The position numbers and the translations under genes were made by a program. Shown here one piece after another: positions 1 through 9,948 of a stretch of DNA of 64,000 nucleotides. The notes below the pieces were generated by a model. It saw only the letters and a list, made by a program, of their open reading frames with translations, was not told the origin of the DNA and searched no databases. This DNA is from Rhinopomastus cyanomelas (Eukaryota > Chordata > Aves > Bucerotiformes > Rhinopomastidae), in the NCBI GenBank assembly GCA_013400115.1, contig VXBP01002900.1:62001-126000 (forward strand), written 5' to 3'. The number at the start of each line of letters is the position of its first letter. Within the stretch, counting starts at the first letter, position 1.

Positions 1-453
1 CCGTCCCTCAGCACCCGGATCGTCTAGCCTGATTCACGGCGATTGTTTTCTGGGCCCTTTTTCTTTCCTCCCCCATAAAAGAAGGAGGGGGGAGAAAGCA
101 AGGATTAGGGAAGAGCTCGTGGTACGCTTGCAAGGAAAAACGCAGTTGCTTTCTCACAAACAGGGAGTTGCTTAGTTATTAGAAACTTGCCACCGCCACC
201 ACCCCAAAATAAAGGAACAGCAATTAAAAACTGAAACCACCTTCCCAGGAAGCGCAAAGCGCGGGCAGACCTTCCCAGAGCAGCATCGCTGTCGGCAGGA
301 CAGGTACGGCGGAGCGGCAAACAGCTTCCCCATCACACGTGTCGACTCTGCCCTCACCTCCCAGCTCGGGATGAAGAGGGGCACTGTGCTAGGATACGCT
401 GGCAGTTAGGAAGTGAGGTGGGGACCTTTCCAGGAACAGAGCCTTTCTCTTAC
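1..453 (-). other. SHOX: SHOX intron 3 (3' part outside window)
   Basis: On the minus strand the intron begins at 453 with the donor GTAAGAG directly after the last exon base at 454. The acceptor and the next exon lie beyond position 1. The intron follows a complete Gln codon (phase 0), the position at which the SHOX homeodomain is interrupted in human. No repeat or other gene is visible here. Confidence 0.85.
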
Positions 454-662
454 CTGAACCCTAGCTTCAGACAGTCCCAGCCTCTGGCTTAGTTCTTCCC
501 TCATGAAGGCATCCGGATAGTGCGTCTCATCAAAAAGTCTTTCCAGTTCATTCAGCTGCTCTAGCGTGAAATTGGTTCTGCTTCTCCTTTGTTTGAGCTT
601 GGTCTGTCCATCTTCATCTTCTGACTTCACGTCTTCCCTCTTGTCTTTGCACTCGTAGATCC
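454..662 (-). CDS. SHOX: SHOX exon 3: linker and most of the homeodomain
   Basis: SHOX is a paired-related homeodomain transcription factor of the nucleus that acts in limb and skeletal growth. This exon is bounded by CCGGCAG (acceptor, exon starts at 662) and CAG/GTAAGAG (donor, exon ends at 454). It is 209 bp, the size I remember for human exon 3. It completes a split Gly codon and adds 69 residues. These are an acidic linker with a SEDE casein-kinase-2-type serine at about residue 105 (human S106), then the homeodomain from about residue 116 (QRRSRTNFT...) through helices 1 and 2 into the start of helix 3, ending ...SEARVQ. The last 14 homeodomain residues, including the DNA-contacting WFQNRR part and the nuclear localisation signal, are in the next exon outside the window. 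The linker KSEDEDGQTKLK matches SHOX rather than its paralogue SHOX2, whose linker reads differently. Translating past the donor gives a nonsense tail, so the longer open frame is not a protein. Confidence 0.97.
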
Positions 663-3600
663 CTGCCGGGAGGGGGAAGGGGAAAACGACACTGAGCCTC
701 CTCTCGCACCTCTGCGAAGTTTCTGTCCGCGACACACGGGGGTCTCCCCCCTCCCTTATCTTCGTTCCCAAACTCAACACAACCTGTAGGGGCAAGAGGC
801 GAGTGGAAGGGAGGTCCCCGGTCCGGCCCCGGTGGGCCGGAGGTGCGAGTGAAGCTGGGGGGGGGCCTGGCCGGGCCCGGAGGTGCAGGGTCGGGCTGAG
901 CTTCGCTGCCGGCACTGCGCCGAGGGAGATGGAGACGGCTGCGCTGCCTTGCCTGCCTGGTTCCCCGTCGGAATAATTATGTCTGTAAATGTAATTGCGT
1001 TTTATTCCTAGACTGAGGAGGAATCCCTGACGACGGCTGGCACGGGCAACTCGGGGCACGTGCTAGCAGCCGGCCCCCCGATACCTCCAGGAGGTGCGAA
1101 GAGATGGAGAACGGGGCTCGCCCCGTCCTCGTTTCCTCCCCAGAACTGTTACGCGAGAAGCTCCCTACCGCTGTCGTGGTGAAGCCACGCTGAAAATATT
1201 TGCCTCATAAAAGAAAAAGTTTCCATGGGCCCGTCGGTCCCTTTCGCCCTCATCACTCCTCCTACCCCAAAATACCTGCCGGTGGGCCAGGAGCGCCGAG
1301 GCGGGGGGTCTGCATGCTGCACCGGACAGCGTGGGTGCCCAGTGACTGTGGATGCTCCCGAGCCTCTCCGAGACCGCCGACCCACCTCCTCCGCAGCCTT
1401 CGCGGAGCCCGAGTGGGCTCGGAGCGGGCTGCGACCGGAGGCAGCCGCTGTGCCAGCTTGTCCTGGGCAGAGGGGAGATGGGCTGGGGACGCTGCAAGGG
1501 AAACCGGTCGCCTCTTTACGTTTTCGGGGGCCGGGGTAGGGAGGACATTTCTTTTGTTTTGGCAAATTAGGAACCTTTCACTTTTAAATTACGGGGTATT
1601 TTTTTCTCCGTAGTGCCAAGCGGCCTAAAGCACAGGCTGGAGCAGGGGGGAGCTCTGGAAGCTGAGCCGGCTCTCCGGGCTGCCTCGCCGGGATGCGCCG
1701 GTGGAGTCCCGGGACCCGGAGCCTCCTTTTTCCTGCTTCACCTTCTAGAAGACGCGGGGTTGCGGGGAGGAAGCCACATCTGCAGAGGATCCCGAATTAA
1801 ATCCGCTTTCCTGAACCAAAGATCACACATAGATGTGCGTGTGCGTGCGTGTGCGCATGCACATATGCATTAACCTACACACCTAGGGGCATCCCAAAAC
1901 GCAAATCCTAAGTTAATGGAACGTAATAAAATGTCCTCAGCTGCATCTGTGCCTAAGCAAGGCGAGGCCCAAGGCGAAGCACTCTGTTTCACTTCCCAAA
2001 TGAAAACCGTCCCCTGTCGTCATCGCTCCTCCGGGCTCCCCATCTCCCACTCTGGGCTACAAAACTTTGGGAAGGGTCTGATCTCGGGAGGGGGATGTTC
2101 GCCCGTTGGTTTTAACGGCGTTTTGTTCGCGTTGTGCTGCGAGGGGAAATCCCTGCCAAAAAAACGAGGGTGCTAACCCAGCAAACGCCCAGGGAAAATG
2201 CGAAAGCCCTGTCTCTGCTCGGAGATCCGAGGCTACAGCATGTCCACGAGAGGTATAAAATATTAACCAGCGCATCCGTGGGACTGAAATCACACGTCGG
2301 AACCAGTTGAAATTAGACCGAAACACGGTATGAATTTAAACTGTCACAAGCATCTCAGCTCTTTCCAACTCCTCCCTTTCATCCCCACCCCCAGCCCCTC
2401 TCCATAGATTAGATTAGCTAAACACACAAGCCAGAATTTCGATGCACGGGGAAAAGTGAGAGTGGTAGAGATACTTCTCCTCGTTCGTTGCCATTATGTT
2501 TATTTTTTTTTCCCGGGGCATGCTCTGCTTCCATTTTTTTAACGCCGTCTCCTTCGCGGATGATTCAGCTAAACCGAACCTTCTCCCTTTGCGGGCGAAG
2601 GAAAAGCATCAGCGCCGAGCGGTGCTGGCTCGTGCAGAAACCCGGGGACCCGGATACGTGATTACAGCCGGTCCTTCTGTTTTGGGGAGGGAGTGGAAGG
2701 GAGGAGGATATTAAATAAGCGTTTGGGCTGTAAATTAAATTGCCTTTCGCCCAACGTTATATTAAACAAGATCAAACAGTAGGAAACAGCTGAAAGACTG
2801 GTTGTTGTTCCCCAACCTATTAACCGGGTTTTATTACCCCAAGCTAGCCAGTAGCTCCCCAGGCAGGTCCACCTGTCTAACTTGCCGAGAGACACTTTCT
2901 CAACTTTCTAATCCCCCCGCCCTTTTTATTCTCCCCATCCCCTACGAGCCTGTGCGAGCTTTTTAGCTTGTTTAGTTAAAAAAATAATAATTGGTTCTCA
3001 TTTCTTTCCGCTAAGAGAAAGGAAGGCGTTTTGCCGCTCAGCCGGCGGCCGCCGCACGCCGAAGGGGATGCGGTGCTGCCCTGACCGGGGTGAGAAGGGC
3101 AGGCAGGGAACCGAGAGACCGGGCGGCGGGGCCGGCCGGTGCCCTCTCTCCGCATGGATGCTCCATCTCATCCGGGCCCGGGCAGTTCCCCCATAGCCGG
3201 GCTCCCTGCTTCTCCTCCCCGCCGGCCTCAGCTTCTGGCTAGGACAGACTGCCAGACATGAGACAAAATGTCCAGGGAGAGCCCTCTCCGCATCCAGCTT
3301 TCTCCCAGGAGAAGCAGCAGCAGCATCCTGACAGCCCGGAAGCAGGAAGAACAGGTCTCCTAAGGCATTAAAACTCCCTGGGCAGGGTTTCATCGTACGA
3401 AAACCCACAGAGATGGACAAAAATGTCTAACGTCCTGCGCTGGCCCCTTCCTCCGGGCGAGCTTGCGCCTTAACGCGCCGGATCGATTTCGGGTGTGAAC
3501 GGGGGCCGGCGGGGAGGGGTGTTTTGGGGAGGACCGAAGTTGCGACTTGTTTTTCAGGGCTGTGTTCGCGTTACGCGTGCAGGCAGATGTGCCTCTAAGC

Positions 3601-3807
3601 GTGCGTTCCCGCCGCTGGGGGAGGGAGGGAAGGAAGGAGAGATGGAGGCAGGATGCGGGAGACGAGACCGTTCGCCCCGCCGGAGCCGTGGCCGCGGCCG
3701 CGGGGTTGGGTTCGCCCCGGCTGCGGAGCGTCGGGGCGAACCGGGGAGAGAGGGACGGGGCTGCAGGCAAGGGGTGCAGGGCGGAGGGAGCCCGGCCCCG
3801 CTCTTAC
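663..3807 (-). other. SHOX: SHOX intron 2
   Basis: The intron runs from GTAAGAG at 3807 down to CAG at 663-665 on the minus strand, 3145 bp, phase 1. It is repeat-free. The parts near both exons are GC-rich (about 700-1550 and 3000-3800). The middle (about 2270-2990) is AT-rich with TAAT and TTTATT motifs and could hold an intronic regulatory element. A purine/pyrimidine CA/TG-type stretch sits at about 1829-1870. The open frames seen across it are low-complexity GC-rich shadows. Confidence 0.85.
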
Positions 3808-4081
3808 CTTCCGCCGTCCTGCCCGTGCTGAACTCCTTCAGTTTGTCCTTGTCGCTCTCTACGTGGTCTTTGAAAAGATGCACCGGGCAATGGTTGGTGC
3901 TCTCGGTCATGTCCTGTAGGTTAGAGTCAGAGTTTCCAAGCTCCCTAGAGCGAGCCAACCCACTCTCCAAAACTTCCCTGTACGTGATCGTCTCCTTCTT
4001 GTTGCTGCTGCCACTGCCGCTGCTGCTTTCTTTGCTTTTCTGGTCAAAAGATTTGGATACAAAAGCCGTAAGTTCTTCCAT
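3808..4081 (-). CDS. SHOX: SHOX first coding exon (N-terminus)
   Basis: The ATG at 4081-4079 has a strong Kozak context (G at -3, G at +4). It opens MEELTAFVSKSFDQKSK, the invariant SHOX N-terminus, followed by a Ser/Gly-rich stretch (about residues 18-27) where human SHOX has poly-Gly. The conserved block ITYREVLESGLARSRELG comes next (about 32-49), then HCPVHLFKDHV and a Lys/Asp-rich segment. The exon gives 91 codons plus one base, then the donor GTAAGAG at 3807; the Gly at codon 92 is split, as in human. Human has 93 residues in this part and this copy has 92. The region has no known DNA-binding role. It precedes the linker and homeodomain in the next exon, and the frame joins exactly. The longer open frame to 3554 reads into the intron. 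Confidence 0.97.
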
Positions 4082-4208
4082 GGCTGCCCGGTGATCTTAT
4101 CCACAGAGATCCACTTGCTTTCGGTCGGAGATGTGGCCGTCCTCCGCACGCTGTTTTTGCACGTAGAAGATGGGCTGTATAGGGTTAGATCACTCCTGCT
4201 GTTATTTA
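4082..4208 (-). other. SHOX: SHOX 5' untranslated leader (short form, predicted)
   Basis: If transcription starts about 30 bp downstream of the TATA box at 4231-4239, the leader is about 125 nt and holds no ATG before the SHOX start (no CAT on the plus strand between 4082 and 4210). The start site is predicted from spacing only. I could not identify an upstream non-coding exon 1 or the acceptor that would join it. Confidence 0.55.
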
Positions 4209-4230
4209 TGCCTTTCAATTTGAGATCACA

Positions 4231-4239
4231 CTATTTATA
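4231..4239 (-). promoter_or_regulatory. SHOX: TATA box of a SHOX-proximal promoter
   Basis: Read on the minus strand the site is TATAAATAG, a canonical TATA element, about 150 bp upstream of the SHOX ATG. Mammalian SHOX is known to have a second promoter inside the exon carrying the start codon, which gives a short, well-translated mRNA. This element sits where such a promoter is expected. Function is inferred from sequence and position. Confidence 0.7.
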
Positions 4240-4242
4240 CAT
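4231..4242 (-). other. minimal upstream ORF overlapping the TATA box
   Basis: On the minus strand ATG TAT AAA TAG encodes a three-residue peptide and lies entirely across the TATA box. A transcript from a more distal promoter would contain it. A transcript started from this TATA box would not. Confidence 0.55.
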
Positions 4243-4249
4243 GGCTACC

Positions 4250-4300
4250 TCAGCCCAACCCCCAGCTCTCCCTGTCTCCAGCAATTACTGACTGCTCCAT
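4250..4300 (-). other. upstream ORF in the long SHOX leader (16 codons)
   Basis: An ATG at 4300-4298 (minus) opens 16 sense codons and stops with TGA at 4252-4250. With the adjacent three-codon ORF it would burden a long 5' leader, in line with the translation-inhibiting upstream AUGs reported for human SHOX. Whether a long transcript covers it here is not shown by the sequence. Confidence 0.45.
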
Positions 4301-4348
4301 AGTCGCAGGCGGACTCCCAGCAGCTATCTCCCCCACCTCAGTCCAGCA

Positions 4349-4353
4349 ATTGG
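4349..4353 (-). promoter_or_regulatory. possible CCAAT box
   Basis: CCAAT on the minus strand about 110 bp upstream of the TATA box, in the usual range for NF-Y. The flanks (CCAATTG) are not the best NF-Y context. Confidence 0.35.
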
Positions 4354-5529
4354 CTTTCTTTTCATTTCATCACTCTTTGGCATCTTTGCACCTTGATTTA
4401 GAGAGGCAAAGAGGCAAACGCGAAAAAGAGGGGGAGAGACAGAGGAATAAAAGGGGATCGGGTGTGGGGGGAGCAAGAGGAAAACACGAACATAGGTATC
4501 TGCCTTCTGTAAATGAGTTGCAGAAATGAAAGTCGAGGAAGACTTAATTGATTGTAAGGACATCCTGTGCGTGGCAACACCGTGAGTAAACCCGGACCTA
4601 GCTAATCAAGTAACGGTGCTCCTGCAATAAAGCGTAACGCTGTCGAGAGGGAAAGAAAACGAGTGTTCAGTAATAAAAGGAAAGGTAACGAACAAACAGC
4701 TGGAGAGGTGCGTTTGTTGCAGTCACCGGGAATTCTACCTGATTCGCTATTTAGCTGGTCTCGCTTAAGGAAACGGCCGAATTAATCAGCGAACCAAAAA
4801 GGCCGTTTTGAAAGTGTTGTCTGCTCTGGTGGGTGGATGGGTGCGCGATGGGCTTGGGGGGGAACGTGTGTTGCAGTTAAACAAGTTGCGAGATATGTCG
4901 GAGATCCGTGTCGGTGTGTTCGGAGGAATCGAAGGGGGCTGCTCGGCTGGAAGGGTGGCGGGTGGTACCCGTAGGTAGCGGGGGCTCTCCGGATGCTTGT
5001 GAGCATCGCAGGGTCTGCTTTCTTGTTTATTGTTATTGTACCGTCCGAAGATACTGTTGGGGACAAGGAAAAGCTAAAATCTGGTTTCGGATGTCGAGTT
5101 ACCCCGCTGCTTGCAGCAAGAGGGGGACTCTGTTTACCCGGGAGTTTGTACACGATAAACAGAGCTTCTGCAATTCCTTTTGCTGTCTCCCCCCCCCCCC
5201 CCCCCAAACATAACGACACATATCCTGCCGGATTTAGGATAGGACTGGCGATCATTTGCCGTCCTCGTTCCGGGTAGACTGCTGTTGTTTTTGTTGTACT
5301 AACGGAATAATCACTAATTTGCGCGCTTGAATAGCTGCCTGAAATCCATCTCCGGATAACGGCGCCGGCGCCCCCAGTGCCTCCCCGCCCCGTTTGATCC
5401 TCGCGGCTTTATTTCTATCTCGGCTCCTCGGGCTTTAACGCGAGGGGGTTATTTGGAGGTATTTTGTCTGCTGGGCGCTCGGCTTTTAACATCCTTCTCG
5501 TTCCCTCGCCTCGTGTGTGAGACAATCGG
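4354..5529. other. SHOX 5' flank, mixed composition
   Basis: Repeat-free sequence upstream of the SHOX proximal promoter. It holds a C17 homopolymer at 5189-5205 and moderately GC-rich stretches. No coding frame has a recognisable domain. The distal SHOX promoter or exon 1 may lie here or in the CpG island further right, but I cannot point to its splice donor. Confidence 0.5.
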
Positions 5530-5960
5530 GACCCACCATCACGCCGCCCTCTGCTCCGAATGGCAACCAAATCGCTCCAGCGAGGAGCCATTGTTTCTTT
5601 CCCGGGGAGTGCGGTGCTGCTCTGAAAATTAGCAGAACATCGAAACCCTAAAAATGCGCTTAATTAATCCGAAGGTGCCCCCAGCACCAGAGTTAACACC
5701 CCGCAGGAGGAGGGGAAAAAATAATAATCGAGGAAGCAATTAATAAAGGGCTTTAAAAAAAAAAATCAATCTCCCTCTGTGCGAATTTAAAATGATTATC
5801 TGGGGGACAGGGATTGATCATTTGATCTCGGCACTGCGGATATCCCTGACATTTATTATATCGCTGTGTCTCGGTGGCATCCTTCCTTCAGAGTTCATTT
5901 AACAAGTGGGGGAGCCGGGGAAGCATTACAACTTCACAAACAGGTCTTGTCATCGCAGAC
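5530..5960. promoter_or_regulatory. candidate conserved regulatory block
   Basis: AT-rich block with many homeodomain-type cores (TTAATTAATC at about 5660, AATTAATAAAG at about 5740, AATGATTATC, ATTGATCATTTGATC at about 5813-5826). It is embedded in GC-rich, repeat-free promoter-flanking DNA. This texture is typical of conserved non-coding elements at developmental genes. No alignment could be made. Confidence 0.4.
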
Positions 5961-5961
5961 G

Positions 5962-6010
5962 CCAATCAAATCCCGGCCTCTAATGTATATCACACGGCAC
6001 CGTATAAATA
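5962..6010 (+). promoter_or_regulatory. CCAAT + TATA promoter candidate on the plus strand
   Basis: CCAATCA at 5962-5968 (good NF-Y site) is followed 34 bp later by TATAAATA at 6003-6010. A start would fall near 6030-6040, at the left rim of a CpG island. This points away from SHOX and would yield a divergent transcript. No downstream protein-coding frame is recognisable, so a non-coding RNA is the likelier product. Confidence 0.4.
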
Positions 6011-6039
6011 ATAAAGGCGAACGATAGTCATGGAAGTAA

Positions 6040-7150
6040 CGTGTGGCGCAGGGACGCGCTGCTCTCGCCTCTCTCTTGCCGCCCGGCCGGTGTCAGGGCT
6101 GCTGGCGGGTTAGCGCACACGGTGCGGGGGTGTCACGGACCCACGAGTGGACCTGGGGTCTCCGGGGCTGCGCCGGGTCTCAGCTCCCCTCGGGGAGACT
6201 TTCCCCAGCCCTCGGCTCGATCGGCATCGATCCCCACGCCACGTCCGCACCCCAAGGATGGTTAGTTACTAACTCCACTTCAGCAGCCCCGTGGAGGCAT
6301 GGAGCGTTTCGGCTTCCCCGAGCTGTCGGGGTCTGCACCCCCTCCTGCAGATCTCTCTCTTTCCTCCCGCTCGCCCCCGTCCCGCTCTCCTCCCCGCTGC
6401 GCCCAGCCCCACGCCGGCAGCCCACGCTTCTCCCGGAGGCTCCCCTCTCCCCTCCGGCTACCTTGCCCCCCCCAGGACAGGGGCATATCCAAGCTCCCTA
6501 AAACGGACGGGGGGAAAGTCTTGGTGCCCCTGTACCCCATTCCTCTCCCTCCCCGCTTCCCGGCAGAACGGGGACTCCCGGTGGGAAAGCCCGTTGCCCG
6601 CCCCACCCCCGCCCTCGTCTCCCGCATCCCGCAGCTCGGCCCGGGGTAGCCACTGGGCCTGCAAATTGCTCGGCAAACCGCGTCCCACAGCCTGTCGCCC
6701 CTCTCGACGGCAGCGAGGAGGCAGCTGGCGGCGGGGAGAACCCTGTGGCCGGGGGGAACTTGCCTCAGACTCGCTCCGAAAGCGAAAAGCGAAACAAAGC
6801 ACCGGAAAGGGAAAGAGGGACAAGAAGCAGGGAGAAGGGAATAATAAAAAAAACAAAAGAAGCGGTGCAAGTTGCAACCCTCCCCGGGGGTCCGGTCGCC
6901 GACCGACGCCGCGGATTCCCTTGGGGAAAGCTCCGCGGACGCGCACGGACTCACTGCGCGCCCCGCGCAGCGCGGAGCTTTGCGGGAGACGAAGGACCCG
7001 TCCCGTCCTGACCTAGTGGGGCGGTGGGGAGCGGGGGGAGGCTGGGAGCGTCCCCGCCTCCCCCCTCCCCTTCCCCCCGCCCCGCAGCCCGCGCCCGTGT
7101 GGGCATTTGGGGCAAGGTGGTGTCTGTGTGGGCAAGAGTGGGGGGCACTT
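6040..7150. other. CpG-rich island upstream of SHOX
   Basis: Visibly GC- and CpG-rich DNA with long overlapping open frames in several frames of both strands, as expected from few stop codons in GC-rich sequence. None has a recognisable domain. Likely a CpG-island promoter region, either for the plus-strand TATA candidate at 6003 or for a distal SHOX start. Confidence 0.5.
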
Positions 7151-8267
7151 CTGACCCCTCTACTAATTTGGCTACGGGCTCAGAGGGGAATTAACGCTTA
7201 TTGCTGCTTTTGATAAAGGGATGGGGAGTAAGGATGGAGAGAGGGAGGAGAGAGGGAGAGACGGAGGGAGGTAGTGACAGGGAGAGGGTTGGCATCCTTG
7301 CAGGCATGGAGTTCCTTGGGACACTGTCGTAAAACTGAAAAGCTCCCCCTCAGAGCTGCTTCACGGCACCCCGGGCACCCCCTTGCCTTTGTACAAGTCA
7401 CCCTACTCCCCCTGACCTCGCTCCCCGCGCTCCCCATCCGCGTCATGTTGAGGGCTCCCTAAGAGCAAGGCCCCCCGGGTCACAGTGTCACCCAAATCCT
7501 CCTCCTTCTTCTCCCTCCTCACTGTCCCGGGGAACCGGGCAGGAGCCCTCTGCCCAGCAGGGCATCCTAACCTGAAAAAGTGGGCGCCCCTCTCATCCGC
7601 CTCCCCACTTTCTTTCCCCTCTCCTGGCTTGCCCCACCCCCGGCCCTAGGGGTCTGGATCCCCTCCGCAGACCCAAGTCCTCCTCAGGGACGTCCCCTCC
7701 CCAGCTGCCTCTGCCAAGGGGCCGGTTGAGGTGTTCGGAGGGGACGGGGCGGGGAGACGGAGGCCGGGAGGGAGTAGAGCAGGAGTGCGGGGGGACATTT
7801 GCGAGCGGGGACCCTTCCCCTGCCGGGAGCTGCCTGCCCCGGACCCGGTGCGGCAGAGGAGCGTTGGTTCAGCGCGGTACCAACACACGTGGTGGGGATT
7901 TTCCCTTCCTTTTCAAAGGAACCTCTTGCCCGCTGCGGTTTTGCTCCGAGTTAAACGAGACGGATAATTCCGAACGAGTCGAAGCGTTGCAGTGCCTTTA
8001 AACACTTCCAAGGCAAAGTTTTTGATTTCATATTTATAAGCGGACTCATGGCGTGACGTAGGGGGAAACCAATTTCCTTCCTCCCCCCTCCCGTTCGGCT
8101 TCTTTTTTTTTTTTTTTGGTCTAAATGGGGCAAATAAGCAAACAGAAAAATTATCGGTTTAATCCACACCGACCCGAGAGCAAGGTTTTGTCGAGTAGAC
8201 AACTGAGTCCTCTCTCTCCATCTCCCTCCCTCCTTCGCTTCCTCCCTCCCTCCCTCTCTCTCTCTCT
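7151..8267. other. repeat-free flank with pyrimidine tracts
   Basis: Purine- and pyrimidine-rich stretches (GGGAGA-type at about 7210-7290, T15 at 8103-8117, CT-rich at about 8202-8267) and a GC-rich part at 7700-7880. No gene or transposon recognised. Confidence 0.5.
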
Positions 8268-8820
8268 GGTGATTAATTCAGAGACTGTAATCATGGACAT
8301 TGTACATCAAACCTTTCTGCTCACGCTACAGCCTCCTGCAGATTTTTATTGGTTTACATGGCAGCGAGTAAACATATTTCAGAGGATGTCCTTTCAATCT
8401 GGCTCCATTTCCACAGCACATAATTCCAAGGACAATTTGTTTTAATAATAAGAATAGATGCAGTGTTAATGGTTTTCAATTTGTGTTTGAGAAAAAAAAT
8501 AGGAGAAAGAAACCATTAAATATTTATAAGTATCGATCGAGAGCTTCAGGATTTTACAGACGTCTTAACACGTTTCATAGATGGGATTTTTTTTTCTGCT
8601 TCTTTTTTTAATTTAGAAACCTGCGCCGTACACTCTTTTATGCTGTTTATTGATTTAAGCAGCATCCGTGTCTCAAGTGAGAGACTAATAGATTTTCATT
8701 AAAATAGGCTCTCTTAATCCTGATTGTGAATAGATGTGATTGATCCATCCCGCGCGCTACACATCTATAATATTAATAAAGGACATTATCATGGCAGGAC
8801 TTGCTTTTCTGTCATCAGGG
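8268..8820. promoter_or_regulatory. candidate enhancer block, TAAT- and HOX-motif rich
   Basis: About 550 bp of AT-rich unique DNA ending just before the first CR1 insertion. It contains GATTAATTC, CTGTAATCATGG, many TTAAT cores, and TTTTATTGG at 8344-8352 (minus strand CCAATAAAA, the posterior HOX/HOX13-type site). Its position about 4.2-4.7 kb upstream of the SHOX ATG and its texture suggest a developmental enhancer. Conservation was not tested. Confidence 0.45.
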
Positions 8821-8859
8821 CACTTTCCCCCCACCCCACACTCCCTCCTCCCCTCTTAC

Positions 8860-8946
8860 AGAATCTCAGAACATTAGGGATTGGAAGGGACCTCGAAAGA
8901 TCATCCAGTCCAATCCCCCTGCCACAGCAGGATCCCCTAGATCAAG
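8860..8946 (-). mobile_element. CR1 LINE 3' end
   Basis: Short 5'-truncated CR1 in antisense (CATTAGGGATTGGAAGGGACC...). It is the first repeat upstream of SHOX. It stops at the ...CTAGATCAAG point at which many other copies in the window also stop. Confidence 0.85.
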
Positions 8947-8949
8947 CCC

Positions 8950-9690
8950 CCAACCCCTCCCTTCCAACTTGCAACCTTAAAGATGTATTTGGGAGCTGTG
9001 AAAAAAGGGCCCACGGGAGGAAAACGCGTCGGGAATAATGTATTTGTACGTTAGATTTTAAAAATTTCGGTTTCACTGCAAAGAGAGAGCTGTTTATTTA
9101 TTTATTTACAGCCTCACAAGCCGCTGCGGCAACATATGGTGAAAATTAAACTGTTTCCCCGCAAACCTTAATCTTAAAACATTTACCTCGAGCTTTATTT
9201 TTAGAAAAACATATTAAAAAAAAAAAAGGAGGGGGGAAACAATCAAACGATCTCGGATGAAAAGTAAACCGACGGCCATTAGAAAAAGCTCCAGTTTAAA
9301 CTAACAATAGGCTCGGACCCCCGGCTGAGGCTGCTGGACTGGTGTCGCACGTACCTGATGAACACGTTACGAAGCGATCGGGACAGGAGCGGCTACAGTA
9401 ATTAATGGAGTGTGACAGAAATGCTAAGAGCTTAATTGTCTTTATTCCGACTTCAAGCGACGTAACCGAGGGGCCGCGTTAATTCCACACAAACCCGCAC
9501 GAACGCGCTCCTCTGCGCGACACATGCGAACGCACACGCGCAGGGTCACTTCTCTGCCACGAATGTTTGTTTCAAGCATCTTTGCGGAGACATTAATTGC
9601 CGAGATACTCTTCCCAGGGAGCCTAGACGCGTCCAAACCCTCGTCTACTTTTACTTCTGTAAAATTAAGCACTCACGTGGTAAATTAATA
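8950..9690. other. unique AT-rich DNA
   Basis: Non-repeat sequence with TTTATTTATTTACAG, ATTAATGG and TTAATTGCC-type motifs and a CpG-rich part at about 9460-9550. Possible further regulatory DNA; no gene recognised. Confidence 0.4.
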
Positions 9691-9695
9691 AACCC

Positions 9696-9812
9696 CCCTG
9701 GACGTGTTCCTGTGTGACTTGGTCTGGGTGATGCTGCTGTGGCAGGGGGATTGGACTTGGATGATCTCTCGAGGTCCCTTCCAATCCCTAATGTTCTGTG
9801 ATTCTGTGACTT
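9696..9812 (+). mobile_element. CR1 LINE 3' end
   Basis: Sense CR1 tail from CCTGGACGTGTTCCTGTGTGACTTGG to the terminal ATTCTGTG repeats. Its last 57 bp recur at 11828-11884, just right of the large gap. Confidence 0.9.
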
Positions 9813-9948
9813 GCCTTTGTGCGTAACTAATTACAATATAGCAGGCGAGCAGAATGGGCTAGTAGCCCTCGATTTCATTCGCCCGGGATAATTCCACCAA
9901 AATGGAGAAAAAAACGGAAGGAAACAAAAAAAAGGGGGGGGGGGGGGN
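9813..9948. other. unique sequence ending in G14 and a single N
   Basis: AT-rich unique DNA that runs into A/G-rich sequence, G14 at 9934-9947, then one N at 9948. The N marks an assembly join, after which an unrelated CR1 piece begins abruptly. Confidence 0.7.

Noticed and set aside
406..1059. 217-codon frame containing the homeodomain as a single-exon gene
   Set aside because: Clear splice sites at 453/454 and 662/663 show that only 454-662 is exon; the rest is intron read-through.
454..4081. SHOX2 as the identity of the homeobox gene
   Set aside because: The N-terminus MEELTAFVSKSFDQKSK and the linker KSEDEDGQTKLK fit SHOX; SHOX2 differs in the linker. A complete sequence would be needed for full certainty.
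6280..7016. Frames of 224-241 codons at 6.3-7.0 kb
   Set aside because: Same reasons; shadows of a CpG island.
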